Source: a bacterium
GTDB taxonomy: Bacteria; Armatimonadota; UBA5829
Assembly (NCBI GenBank): GCA_021373255.1
Contig: JAJFTD010000104.1
Span: 1-47,425, forward strand
Direction of reading: 5' to 3'
DNA length: 47,425 nucleotides
This document shows, in pieces, positions 15,455-23,946 of the stretch; position 1 is the first letter of the stretch; each line of letters starts with the position of its first letter. The translations under genes and the position numbers were made by a program. Under the pieces are notes generated by a model. The model saw nothing but the letters and a program-made list of their open reading frames with translations, had not been told where the DNA came from and searched no databases.

Positions 15455-16618
15455 TTATGCTATAACACTCGCGCCGTCTTCTGCAGTGCATACGTACAGG
15501 GACGGCTTGAGATTTGTCCTGCTTTCATATTCTACGCTAACTACCTCTATAAATCGTTCCACACTTTCTGCCTTAACCAGGCTCACGCTGCATCCACCGA
15601 ACCCGGCGCCGGCCAATCTTGCGCACAGAGACCCCGGTGCTTTCCGGCAGACTTCAGCCATCGCATCCAGCTCGAAGCAACTGGTCTCATAAAGGTCCCT
15701 GGCCGAATTGTGTGACGCATCCATCATATGCGCGAATTTGGCAAAGTTGCCACTTGTGAGCACATCGCGGCTTGCGAGTACGCGCTCGTTCTCATAAATC
15801 ACGTGTTCCGCACGTTTGCGCACCACATCCGGCAGCTTGCCCTTGTGAGCCTCAAAATCCGCCGGGTTTATATCACGCAGCGCTTTAACGTTCGGCAGCC
15901 ACTGTGCGAACAGGCGGACACCCTCCTCACACTGGCTCCTGCGCAGGTCATACTCGCTGTCTACCAGCCCGCGCCGCTTCGAGGTGTCGCAGACGACTAT
16001 TTTTACCGCCGATGTGTCCAGAGGAAACAGGCTATAATCCAATGTTCGGCAATCGATATAAAGCACGTGGTCCTTCTTACCGAGCCGTGAGATGAACTGG
16101 TCCATTATGCCTGTATTTACACCAACAAATTTATTCTCAGCCTTCTGACCGGTGAGCGCCATGTCGGACCCGCTCATCTCGAACCCCAACAAGGTCTGGA
16201 ACAGGCAGCCGGTAGCCATTTCAATCGCCGCCGAGCTGGACATTCCCGAACCGATGGGCACATTGCCATGCAGCGCAATGTTAGCTCCCCTCAATTCAAT
16301 ACCCGACTCCATGAGGAACTTCAACATGCCGCGGACATAATTGCTCCACGTGTTGACTTCGTCCCGCTCGATTGAGTCCAGGGCGAACTCCGACGTTGTC
16401 CTGAAGTTCAGCGAATTGACAACTACTTTATTGTCGTCTCGCAGGCTTCCGGCGGCAATTACGTCTCTATCCACCGCCACCGGCAGCACGAACCCATCGT
16501 TATAGTCCGTGTGATGGCCCAGCAGATCGACCCTTCCCGGGCCCTTTACTATGGTGTCCGGGTTGGTCCCGAACAACTTTTTGAACTCGTTTCTCAGATC
16601 ATCAATTCTGGTAGACAT
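15455..16618 (-). CDS. galK: Galactokinase (GHMP kinase), GRVDLLGHHTDY subtype
   Basis: GalK phosphorylates galactose at C1, the first Leloir step. From ATG 16618 (ggag 5 nt upstream and 1 nt after the upstream gene's stop), the protein has 387 residues. The signature is GRVDLLGHHTDYNDG (28-42), the GHMP ATP motif PIGSGMSSSAA (121-131) and the catalytic Asp D173 in GIMDQF. The classical signature is GEHTDY; the Glu that contacts the sugar 6-OH is His35 here, a variant known from a GHMP subfamily that also carries VDL in place of VNL. galT lies 5.4 kb away on the same strand, which supports a galactose role. A related sugar cannot be excluded. Confidence 0.85.
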   Translation of the reverse strand: MSTRIDDLRNEFKKLFGTNPDTIVKGPGRVDLLGHHTDYNDGFVLPVAVDRDVIAAGSLRDDNKVVVNSLNFRTTSEFALDSIERDEVNTWSNYVRGMLKFLMESGIELRGANIALHGNVPIGSGMSSSAAIEMATGCLFQTLLGFEMSGSDMALTGQKAENKFVGVNTGIMDQFISRLGKKDHVLYIDCRTLDYSLFPLDTSAVKIVVCDTSKRRGLVDSEYDLRRSQCEEGVRLFAQWLPNVKALRDINPADFEAHKGKLPDVVRKRAEHVIYENERVLASRDVLTSGNFAKFAHMMDASHNSARDLYETSCFELDAMAEVCRKAPGSLCARLAGAGFGGCSVSLVKAESVERFIEVVSVEYESRTNLKPSLYVCTAEDGASVIA

Positions 16619-16619
16619 A

Positions 16620-18122
16620 TCACTCCACATTCTCTGGCGATGGACGGTTGGGAGCGCTTATGGAGCGCGCTTTACCGGCCAGTGCCTTTATTCTCTCTCC
16701 GAAGTCCTTGTTTGCCGCTTCCCAACGGCGAATAAGTATGTGACCATGTGCCCGATACAGCCACCGCCACATTCTGGATTCAAACTGTCGTTTCGCTGAG
16801 TTCCACTTGCCCCTTAGCAGGCTGAGATTGATCTTGGCAAGAAATCTGGCAAAGTCCAATCCGCAGAGCATCTTCAAGCATTCCCGCAGGCTATAAAATC
16901 GTTTCATAGCCCTGAACGTTTCTTTCTGCAACTCATACGGACTCATTTTGCTGGGCTGATATACAACATGTTGCCCATCATAGAGTTGCCAATCACGCGT
17001 GAGGAGCCGGTCCTGCTTTTCCAGATTCTCAAAATATGGTGTCCCAGGCAGTGGCGTCAATATCATGAACTGCACAGTATCCACACTATATTTTAGCGCA
17101 AATTTGAGTGTATTGCGCAAGCTGGCGGAATCATCCTGCTCCGCGCCGAATACAAACATACCATGCGCCATAATCCCATGCTCGTGCAGGATTCGCACTG
17201 CCTCAGCCATCTCCTCAATACTCTGCCGTTTATTGTATTCTGTAAGCGTGGCCGGGTTGACGGACTCAAACCCGATGTAGAGCATATAGCAGTTGCTGCG
17301 CTTCATCAGATTGAGCAGTTCTTTATCTCTGACCACATCCACCCGCGTCTGTGCGCTCCAATTTGGAGTGAGCCCTCGCGAGAGCATAGTGTCCAGGAGC
17401 ACCTTACTCCGCTCACGGTCGGCTGTAAAGTTGTCGTCGTAATAGAATATGAATCCAGGGTCACGATACTTGACCTCTTCGATCACATTCTCAATACTGC
17501 GTTCCCGGTAACCGCGCCCGAACATTCTCGTGACACTGCAGAAGTTACAATCAAACGGGCATCCGCGCGATGTCGCTATTGGTGCGATTTTTATCTTCTC
17601 CCCGCCTTTGATCAGCGACAAGTCCGGGAATGGAAGGGCGTCCAAGTCTTGCACCAGCGGCCGTGCCTGATTGTGGCGTATTTCTTCCCCCACTTTGTAG
17701 GAGAGGCCATCGATCGTGCTAAACCCCGATCCGGCGTCAATAGCATCAACCAACTCCATCAGCGTATACTCACCCTCACCACGAACGCAGTAATCGCCGT
17801 GCTGGAGTGACTCGTCCGCCAAAAAACTTGCGTGTGAGCCGCCAATCACCACAGGGATTCCCGCCTCCCGTGCCTTATCAGCAATCCTATAACCTTCAGG
17901 CGCGGTTGATGTTGTGGTTGATATCCCGACAAGATCTGAGGATAGCAAATCCTCATAGTCTACATCAACAAGATCCTGACAGTATATTGAGACATCGATA
18001 CCCCTTTGACGGAGCATTGCACCCATCAACGGCAGGCCCAACCTCGGTAGCGCAATACCTGAGTAGACATGATATCCTGCTGATTTCGGCTCTATAAGTG
18101 AGACTTTCCGAATCTTAGGCAC
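16620..18122 (-). CDS. Cobalamin-binding-domain radical SAM protein
   Basis: The N-terminal half (about 1-130) is a B12-binding-type Rossmann domain opening with VSLIEPKSAGYHVY and PRLGLPLMGAML; a DxHxxG histidine motif is absent, as in many members that bind cobalamin base-off. The radical SAM core holds the cluster ligands C188, C192, C195 (CPFDCNFC). The C-terminal region (about 290-500) has a conserved GMFVFGAEQDD and a long helical tail. The start is placed at GTG 18122 because aggggga precedes it by 8 nt. The open frame continues upstream to 18329, but that part is a family 1 repeat and not coding. The gene ends 1 nt before galK. The substrate is unknown; methylation or C-C chemistry on a lipid, RiPP or sugar is possible. 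Confidence 0.85.
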   Translation of the reverse strand: MPKIRKVSLIEPKSAGYHVYSGIALPRLGLPLMGAMLRQRGIDVSIYCQDLVDVDYEDLLSSDLVGISTTTSTAPEGYRIADKAREAGIPVVIGGSHASFLADESLQHGDYCVRGEGEYTLMELVDAIDAGSGFSTIDGLSYKVGEEIRHNQARPLVQDLDALPFPDLSLIKGGEKIKIAPIATSRGCPFDCNFCSVTRMFGRGYRERSIENVIEEVKYRDPGFIFYYDDNFTADRERSKVLLDTMLSRGLTPNWSAQTRVDVVRDKELLNLMKRSNCYMLYIGFESVNPATLTEYNKRQSIEEMAEAVRILHEHGIMAHGMFVFGAEQDDSASLRNTLKFALKYSVDTVQFMILTPLPGTPYFENLEKQDRLLTRDWQLYDGQHVVYQPSKMSPYELQKETFRAMKRFYSLRECLKMLCGLDFARFLAKINLSLLRGKWNSAKRQFESRMWRWLYRAHGHILIRRWEAANKDFGERIKALAGKARSISAPNRPSPENVE

Positions 18123-18230
18123 GGCTCGGTTCCCCCTAATATCCATCGTTGGCTTTCTCGCTAAACATTCCCATCTATTGACGCTTGGAAACCATGGATT
18201 AGCCACAATACCGTCGAAGAGAAGGAAATC

Positions 18231-18274
18231 AATCGCGAAAACGCGAAAGGGCGAAAGCACGAAAAGGGACGAAG
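18231..18274 (-). repeat. Dispersed ttcgcg repeat, family 4, copy 1
   Basis: Read on the minus strand, the segment contains ccctttcgcgttttcgcgatt with a ctttcgccctttcg upstream part. The same text recurs at 42398-42433 and, shorter, at 18441-18462 and 26721-26734. It lies in the leader of the radical SAM gene. Confidence 0.55.
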
Positions 18275-18290
18275 AGATAACGCATGTTGT

Positions 18291-18329
18291 TGTTTCGGGA
18301 AACCCCTTTCCCGAAACCGCCGGACGCAC
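18291..18329 (-). repeat. Dispersed hairpin repeat, family 1, copy B
   Basis: On the minus strand this is the same element as at 567-604, including gtgcgtccggcg. The stem is gtttcgggaaa / tttcccgaaac, one base pair changed in both arms relative to copy A. The radical SAM reading frame extends into it as MRPAVSGKGFP. Confidence 0.8.
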
Positions 18330-18504
18330 TATCTATAACATGTCTTCAGAATCGCTGAAGGAAGGAATGAAACGCTGAATGCCTAACGCCAGACACTTGT
18401 ACTTTCTTATTCAGTGTCTCAGCGATTCAATCTCCCAGTTCCCTTTTTACGTTTTCGCGATTAAAACATTCTTCATACACAAAATGAACAGTATTAGATT
18501 TTAG
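18330..18504. repeat. Gene-free stretch with nested inverted repeat
   Basis: Within 18123-18559 there is no supported gene. Besides the family 1 and 4 copies, gaatcgctga (18349-18358) pairs with tcagcgattc (18419-18428), and agacact (18391-18397) pairs with agtgtct (18413-18419) inside it. A short family 4 piece (ccc-ttttacgttttcgcgatt) lies at 18441-18462. The rest is AT-rich spacer. Confidence 0.45.
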
Positions 18505-18541
18505 GAGAAAAAGATGGCCCAGCACATATGTACTGGGCCAT
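18505..18541 (-). terminator. Intrinsic terminator of the GH106-like gene
   Basis: On the minus strand a 9-bp stem (atggcccag / ctgggccat) closes a 10-nt loop and is followed by ctttttct. It lies 19 nt after the stop codon of the glycosidase gene. Confidence 0.8.
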
Positions 18542-18559
18542 TGTTATTATCTTACAGCC

Positions 18560-21500
18560 TTAGAATATGACTAATTCCGCCCCGCCGAGCAGGCCATATG
18601 GAAATAGATTTGTCTCTTCGCGAAGTATTGAATCGTCTTCAAACGCGTTCGGGCCACACCACTGATTGTCATCGCCGATCTTTTCGTGCAGCGGACCGAA
18701 TGCGTTCTGCTTGGACGAGATCACTTCGATTTCAAGCGTGTTTTTGCCTTTGTTGACGAACTGGGACAGGTCCAGCTCATAAGGTCGCCATAGAATCTTA
18801 TCGGCGTCCTGGCTATTCACGCGCACTTTATACAGAATGCCTGATGGCTTTACCAGTCTCAGCACTACTGCAGCGCCGCTTTTAGCATCAAAGCTGGTCT
18901 TGTAGTTCATCCGGCCAACGTAAAATGGATAGCCCTGATTAGTCCAAGTGCCTGCTTTGAGCTTTTTGGGCTCCTCGACAATCTTGCCTTTGAACGGGTC
19001 CATCATTGCCACGCCGAAGTCGCCTATTATGTAAGCCTGTTCGATTTCAGTGAGAATGTCATAATGGACCTTGAAATCCATTACATTCTCACCCTTGTTT
19101 ATGTAGTCCGTGATCTCGACTTTGCCGAATGCATGATCCCAGTGCCAGCTCGCATTCGACACATCAATCTGTTTGCCGTTAACGAACAGTTGGCCCTTGC
19201 TCATTTCTTCTATCACTGCAAACGCTTTGGGCTTGTCCAGATCACTGGTGAATTTATAACGCAGCACAACGTCTCCGCCCTTGCCTTCAAACAGTTTCTT
19301 GCGGATTGCTACCCACGGCTGCCAGTCCAGTATTGGCTCGGTTCCAAAGTGCTTAACTACGCTCCTGCGAACTCGATGCTCCAAGTCTTCAGGCTCGAAT
19401 GTCTTGCCGTCGTCGAACGAAACGCTCATCCTGTCCAGGACCAGCACGTTCTCCTCGCTGCGCTCAAACTCAAACTCTCCGGCCAGCGGTATGATTCTCT
19501 CCGGGCATTCCCCAGGTTCTTCCTCTTCTTCACCCTCACACGGGCTGACCTGGCCGCCAAGGGTAAGCAGAATCGAGCCGCAGGGTGGCAGCGAGAACTC
19601 CGCGCGCAGGTCGTTTCCAACTTCAAGTGGCTCCACAACCGCGCAGGTGCCTTCAACCGCGTCCCACTCAGCCATAGGCTTACCACTTCCGCCGTTGATC
19701 ATAAGCGTGTAATCCCTGGTGTTTTCGCGGTCTGAGTTGACTATGAAGTATATGTCCTGATCCCCGTCCGATCTATGCTGAACATAAGTGAGCGGCGATG
19801 GGCGGCCATCCGCTGCTTTCAATGTGAAGCTGCTTGGAACGACCATATCCATCGTGTTCTGGATTTCAGGCACACCACAGGCTATGGTCTGCACGTTATC
19901 GAGCTTGGCAAGCTCAATCCATTGTTCGCGTGCATTGTCACAATCCAATTCGCTTGGTATCTCACCCAGGATTACCACTTTGCCGCCGTTGTCAGCAAAC
20001 TGCTTGACCAGTTCAAAGGTGCGCGGCCTCCAGGTAACTGACGGCGGGATGACCACAACCTTGTAACTCATCTCGCCTATCACAAAGCTGTTGCCATTCA
20101 CGCTTCCCATATCTTCGATATAGCCTTCATCACCGAGGTCACAATCATAGCCTGCAGTGAGTATTGCTTCCAGAGCTTTGCGCATTTCATGGTCCAGCTT
20201 GTCAGCAGCATGAAGATTTACAGTAGGCACGTGTGCCGGGATTTTGTGAGCATTGTCCTTAACACTGCCACGAACTTCCACTCCCAAGCCAGCGGCTGCA
20301 GTCGCACTTTCAATGGAATGGAGCATAACCACGTCCACTACAGCCTTGCCGCGTGTCAGAGCATGTGCGATGCGGGTGAAGTAGTCGTTAAGCGGATTGA
20401 GTTCCTTCCAATACGTCTGCTGGTAGTTCAAATTCGGCGGATAGTCACGCTTGCGGCGACCCTTTGCCGAGTATAGAGCCAGGTGAGGGACAAAGAAGTT
20501 GATACCATGCACCAGATCATAATCGCCCAGCCACTTGAAATCTTCAAATGTATTCGTGTGGCGGCTCACGCCAAATATCTCGTCCAGCACTCGCGTGCGG
20601 CCAAGCTGCCTGGCAGCGGAAGATACTTGCTTCACGGTAAAGAGCATACCGTTAATCTGCCTGCACAGGTGGTCGATACCGGGTGCCTGCTGATAGCGAT
20701 AATGTCCCATTATGCTTCCGGCATGGCATGCAATCTGCCCACGGAATGAGTCTTCGGCATTGTAATGGCCGGTGTGCTCGATTCCGTGCTTTTCGCACCA
20801 CTCGAAGATCGGCTTTGAATAAGCCTCCATGAATTGGCGGTTGATCGAGCGGAGCAAAAGCAGCCTGACCTTGCGTGATTCTGCTCCTGTGAAGAACATA
20901 TAAGGCAAATCAGCCCAGAAATCGCGACCGGTCCATTTGTCGTAGCAAGCCGGGAATCCTTCATACCATGCGATGCCGATGGGGGAGTTCGCTATCTGCG
21001 GCTCGTCAGTGAATATGCCCGGAACGCGCTTGCCGAACTCAGAACCCAGCTTTTCCAGGTAGACATCATGAGTGAGTTTCATGAACTGCTGCATGGCTTC
21101 CGGGTCCAGCAGGTTGGCGTAACTCTCGCCGCTCCACCAGCCGATCTTGGGTGTATAAGTTCTCACCATGAACAAACGCTCAAAGGCTTTTGCATCATCA
21201 AGTTTGTCCAACGCCACGGCTTCCCAGCTCTTTAGCTCAATGCCTTCGCGTGACTTGATCGCATAGCAATATCGTATTGCCTGATCTTCGGTCAATTCAG
21301 GCTCCGGCTCGCCGGGTGCTACCATGTAAGCCAGGAGTAAGGCTGATCGATACTCATCTTTCATCCCAGCCACTTGCCCACCGGCGTTTCCACTTGGCCA
21401 GAGGTCTTCATCATACAGCCATACATAGCCGTCTTTTTCGTTAGCGACTTTTATAGCGGCATTCATGGCATCAAACCACTCATCGCTGAGATAGTCGGTC

Positions 21501-21661
21501 ACAAGACCATGCCTGGAATGGAAAAAGGCGCCGGAAAGCCCGACGCTGATCATATCTTCTATCTGCCTGGCGGTTTCTTCAGGCGTGATCCGGCTATTGA
21601 TAGCCCAAAAAGGCGCTGGCCTCAAAATACTGGCCGGGTTTTTAAACCCCTTAAGATCCAT
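18560..21661 (-). CDS. Large GH106-like glycoside hydrolase (alpha-L-rhamnosidase type)
   Basis: The 1033-residue protein opens with an (alpha/beta)8-barrel pattern: RPAPFWAINSRITPEETARQ, then GLSGAFFHSRHG, and WLYDEDLWPSG (about 80-90), which corresponds to the YDENGWPSG text of GH106. A second acidic motif, GIFTDEP, lies near residue 217. The C-terminal 300 residues have GH2-type sugar-binding jelly-roll patterns (LFVNGKQIDVSNASWHWDHA, KGENVMDFKVHYDI and YELDLSQFVNKGKNTLEIEV). There is no signal peptide, so it acts in the cytoplasm on imported oligosaccharides or glycosides. tggagg lies before ATG 21661. GH106 assignment is by motif resemblance only; a related unclassified family is possible. 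It is transcribed alone and has its own terminator. Confidence 0.72.
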   Translation of the reverse strand: MDLKGFKNPASILRPAPFWAINSRITPEETARQIEDMISVGLSGAFFHSRHGLVTDYLSDEWFDAMNAAIKVANEKDGYVWLYDEDLWPSGNAGGQVAGMKDEYRSALLLAYMVAPGEPEPELTEDQAIRYCYAIKSREGIELKSWEAVALDKLDDAKAFERLFMVRTYTPKIGWWSGESYANLLDPEAMQQFMKLTHDVYLEKLGSEFGKRVPGIFTDEPQIANSPIGIAWYEGFPACYDKWTGRDFWADLPYMFFTGAESRKVRLLLLRSINRQFMEAYSKPIFEWCEKHGIEHTGHYNAEDSFRGQIACHAGSIMGHYRYQQAPGIDHLCRQINGMLFTVKQVSSAARQLGRTRVLDEIFGVSRHTNTFEDFKWLGDYDLVHGINFFVPHLALYSAKGRRKRDYPPNLNYQQTYWKELNPLNDYFTRIAHALTRGKAVVDVVMLHSIESATAAAGLGVEVRGSVKDNAHKIPAHVPTVNLHAADKLDHEMRKALEAILTAGYDCDLGDEGYIEDMGSVNGNSFVIGEMSYKVVVIPPSVTWRPRTFELVKQFADNGGKVVILGEIPSELDCDNAREQWIELAKLDNVQTIACGVPEIQNTMDMVVPSSFTLKAADGRPSPLTYVQHRSDGDQDIYFIVNSDRENTRDYTLMINGGSGKPMAEWDAVEGTCAVVEPLEVGNDLRAEFSLPPCGSILLTLGGQVSPCEGEEEEEPGECPERIIPLAGEFEFERSEENVLVLDRMSVSFDDGKTFEPEDLEHRVRRSVVKHFGTEPILDWQPWVAIRKKLFEGKGGDVVLRYKFTSDLDKPKAFAVIEEMSKGQLFVNGKQIDVSNASWHWDHAFGKVEITDYINKGENVMDFKVHYDILTEIEQAYIIGDFGVAMMDPFKGKIVEEPKKLKAGTWTNQGYPFYVGRMNYKTSFDAKSGAAVVLRLVKPSGILYKVRVNSQDADKILWRPYELDLSQFVNKGKNTLEIEVISSKQNAFGPLHEKIGDDNQWCGPNAFEDDSILREETNLFPYGLLGGAELVIF

Positions 21662-21722
21662 TACAATCCTCCAAAATACTACAAATGTCCATTTTATGGG
21701 TGTATGTCAAATCTACGGAGCG

Positions 21723-21949
21723 TTACAGTCGTATCGGGAAACCCTTTCGCTCTAACTTATCTTAGGTACAATCTCCCAGAACACGATACTTCGGGACAAG
21801 TTTTTCGTCCCGAAGTCCCGGCTCTTCGAAGTGCTTCGGGACGAAAAACAGTCCCGAAGCATAAAACATTACAGTTGTATCGGGAAACCCTTTTCCCGAT
21901 ACTCCCACTGCATACGAAGGGGTTTCGGGATAGGGGTATCCCGAAACAA
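21723..21949. repeat. Cluster of five family 1-type hairpins
   Basis: Between the glycosidase start (21661) and galT end (21998), no gene is seen. The 336-bp gap holds a truncated copy (gtatcgggaaaccctttcg, 21731-21749), an inverted pair with 10-bp stems (acttcgggac/gtcccgaagt, 21788-21816; gcttcgggac/gtcccgaagc, 21833-21860), a full copy (gtatcgggaaa/tttcccgatac, 21877-21902) and a variant (gtttcgggata/tatcccgaaac, 21922-21947). Confidence 0.75.
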
Positions 21950-21997
21950 CCTCTTACCGTAAATTTGACAAGCTACCCTTTTAATGCTGACTTGACA

Positions 21998-22999
21998 TTA
22001 CAACTTTATGAATGTGTTCTCGACTGTGCTGGGTTCGGCTTGCCTTAATTCGGCAGCTTTCTCCTCAGCCACTGTATCGTTGATATATGAGCCCGCGCCT
22101 GTTTCGCATCCGGCCAGGTATTTCAGCTTGGTCTGGGTGCGGTTCGGTGGATGGAACTCTATATGGAAATGGTAATGGTCATAATCCAGACCATCCGTCG
22201 GGGCCTGGTGCATAACCATCATATATGGCAAAGATATGCCCCACATGTTATCGTATTTAAGCAATACCACTTTCAGAATGTTGGCAAGATCGGCTTTCTC
22301 AGCTTCATCAAACTGCAGCATACTCTGGTGGTGCTTCTTGGAGAATATATACACCTCGTACGGATAACGAGCAAAGAACGGGACCATGGCTGCGAATGAA
22401 TCGTTCTCAGCCACTATTCTCCTTTTATCTTTATACTCTTCCTCGATGATGTCGCAGAACAGGCACCTGCCGGTCTTTTGTTTATGCTCACTTGCTGATT
22501 TCAGCTCCGTCTGGATTTTGGGAGGAATGAACGGGAACGCATAAATCTGCCCGTGCGGGTGATACAGCGTTACCCCTATGTCCTTGCCCTTGTTCTCGAA
22601 GATAAGAACATAATCGATGAAATCGCGGCTGCTTAGTTCCTGGAACCTGTCTGTCCATACCTCAACAAGGTTGCGCATCTCATCAAGCGTGCAGTCCGTT
22701 AGGGTACCATCGTGCCTTGAAGTATAAGATACGACTTCGCATATCCCTTCCGCGGGCCGCACTTTGTATAGCTCGGTGCCTTCCACTGCCGGTTCCGGCG
22801 CTGGATGCCTGAACGATGGGAATTTGTTCTCAAAGGTGACTATCTCATAGTCCTCTGACGGTATCTCCGTTGGGAACGCGTCGGGCTTGGTTGGGCACAG
22901 TGGGCAGTAGTCATCAGGCGGAAGGAATGTGCGGTTCTGCCTGTGAGTGGCAGTGATAACCCACTCTTGCAAAATCGGATGCCATCTAAGCTCAGACAC
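21998..22999 (-). CDS. galT: Galactose-1-phosphate uridylyltransferase
   Basis: GalT exchanges UMP between UDP-glucose and galactose-1-phosphate through a uridylyl-histidine. The motif HPHGQ (147-151) contains the nucleophile H149. CPLC (C32, C35) forms the zinc site, and CLFC gives a second cysteine pair. The downstream HFHIEF and EIPSEDYEIVTFENKFPS segments are family features, and length (333 residues) is normal. The GTG start at 22999 shares one base with the stop of the upstream Cys-rich protein gene, and a ggaggt in that gene's last codons serves as its ribosome-binding site, so the two are tightly coupled. The unit also carries a uridylyltransferase, which suggests coordinated UDP-sugar supply. 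Confidence 0.95.
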   Translation of the reverse strand: MSELRWHPILQEWVITATHRQNRTFLPPDDYCPLCPTKPDAFPTEIPSEDYEIVTFENKFPSFRHPAPEPAVEGTELYKVRPAEGICEVVSYTSRHDGTLTDCTLDEMRNLVEVWTDRFQELSSRDFIDYVLIFENKGKDIGVTLYHPHGQIYAFPFIPPKIQTELKSASEHKQKTGRCLFCDIIEEEYKDKRRIVAENDSFAAMVPFFARYPYEVYIFSKKHHQSMLQFDEAEKADLANILKVVLLKYDNMWGISLPYMMVMHQAPTDGLDYDHYHFHIEFHPPNRTQTKLKYLAGCETGAGSYINDTVAEEKAAELRQAEPSTVENTFIKL

Positions 23000-23169
23000 T
23001 ATTCCTTACCTCCACAGCATCCCGACTTGTCATCGTCTTTCGACCTACAGCAGCACGTTTTTGCAGCATCGGTGTCTTGGGAACCAGAACTCTTCTTGCT
23101 TTCTGGGAACCCAAAATACACAAGATACCGCCCATCTTCGAGCTGTATCTTTTTCTTGGTCATCTTCAT
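22999..23169 (-). CDS. 56-residue Cys-rich protein coupled to galT
   Basis: This short gene fills the space between the uridylyltransferase and galT. ATG 23169 follows the upstream stop by 3 nt, with gaggaag as ribosome-binding site, and its TAG stop shares a base with the galT GTG. The protein begins with basic and strand-like text (MKMTKKKIQLEDGRYLVYFG), continues with a Ser/Asp-rich linker, and carries two cysteine clusters, CCCR (C39, C40, C41) and CCGG (C51, C52). The clusters look like a metal-binding tail. I do not recognise a family. The perfect packing on both sides and its own ribosome-binding site argue that it is a real gene rather than a spacer. Confidence 0.65.
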   Translation of the reverse strand: MKMTKKKIQLEDGRYLVYFGFPESKKSSGSQDTDAAKTCCCRSKDDDKSGCCGGKE

Positions 23170-23172
23170 TAT

Positions 23173-23946
23173 CTATCTTCCTCTTACAATCTCCTCAACT
23201 ACTTTGAGCTGGCCAGGTGTGTTCACCCCCAGCAATTCCTGCGGATCACACGGCACGGCAGAAACTTTACGCCCCTGTGCAATAGCCACACGAACCATAT
23301 CGGTAAGGTTATACTCACCTGCTTCATTTACAGCCATAAGTGCGATGTTCGAGAACAGCCAATCTGCATCGAAACAATAAACCCCACCGTTGACTTCTTT
23401 GATGCTGCGCTCTTCGGCTCCTGCACACTTTTCTTCAATAATAGCGATTACTTGGCCGGATTTGTCACGCACTATGCGCCCATAACCGGTAGGGTCGTCA
23501 AGACGGGCTGCTGCGAGCGTGATGACTGAACCGCTTTCCGTGTGCTCGCGCACGATTCCTCTTATGGTGTCGGACGTGAACAGCGGGCTATCACCACACA
23601 TTATCACCACACTGCCGCTAAACCCTTCAAACGCATCTCTCGCACACGCGACAGCATGCCCAGACCCTTTTTGCTCTTCTTGAGTAGCGTAACCAACTCC
23701 AGACCCGATCTCCCGTCTGACGAGTTCAGCTTGAAACCCGACAACAAGGGTAATATCATCAACACCCGCCTCACGAAGAGCATCAATAACATAGGAAACC
23801 AGCGGCTTACCAAGCAAAGGGCGAAGCACTTTGGGAAATGCTTCGCCAGACTCACTCTGAAACCGAGACCCTCGACCAGCCGCCAAAACCAACCCTCGAA
23901 CCCCCGGACCCCCGGACTTTTGGACTCCCGGACTTCTTTCCATCAC
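23173..23946 (-). CDS. GlmU-like sugar-1-phosphate nucleotidyltransferase, lacking the acetyltransferase domain
   Basis: The 257 residues cover only the nucleotidyltransferase half of GlmU. Seen are LAAGRGSRF (21-29), FPKVLRPLLGKP, the QKGSGHA nucleotide-binding segment and MCGDSPL (116-122) with the metal Asp. The left-handed beta-helix acetyltransferase half is absent, so it probably makes UDP-GlcNAc, UDP-Glc or UDP-Gal from the sugar phosphate. With galT downstream, a UDP-hexose product is plausible. The start is either GTG 23946 or ATG 23943, both overlapping the upstream stop. The first 17 residues (MMERSPGVQKSGGPGVRG) come from a gtccggg-rich low-complexity tract, so the N-terminus looks acquired. 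Confidence 0.83.
   Translation of the reverse strand: MMERSPGVQKSGGPGVRGLVLAAGRGSRFQSESGEAFPKVLRPLLGKPLVSYVIDALREAGVDDITLVVGFQAELVRREIGSGVGYATQEEQKGSGHAVACARDAFEGFSGSVVIMCGDSPLFTSDTIRGIVREHTESGSVITLAAARLDDPTGYGRIVRDKSGQVIAIIEEKCAGAEERSIKEVNGGVYCFDADWLFSNIALMAVNEAGEYNLTDMVRVAIAQGRKVSAVPCDPQELLGVNTPGQLKVVEEIVRGR

Noticed and set aside
18123-18329. N-terminal extension of the radical SAM frame
   Set aside because: It runs through a family 1 and a family 4 repeat, has no ribosome-binding site, and the family text begins only after 18122.
19064-19735. 223-codon forward open frame
   Set aside because: It lies antisense within the GH106-like gene and shows no domain or start signal.
21723-21949. 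CRISPR array
   Set aside because: The repeats are palindromic hairpins of varying spacing and orientation, without regular spacers or cas genes.
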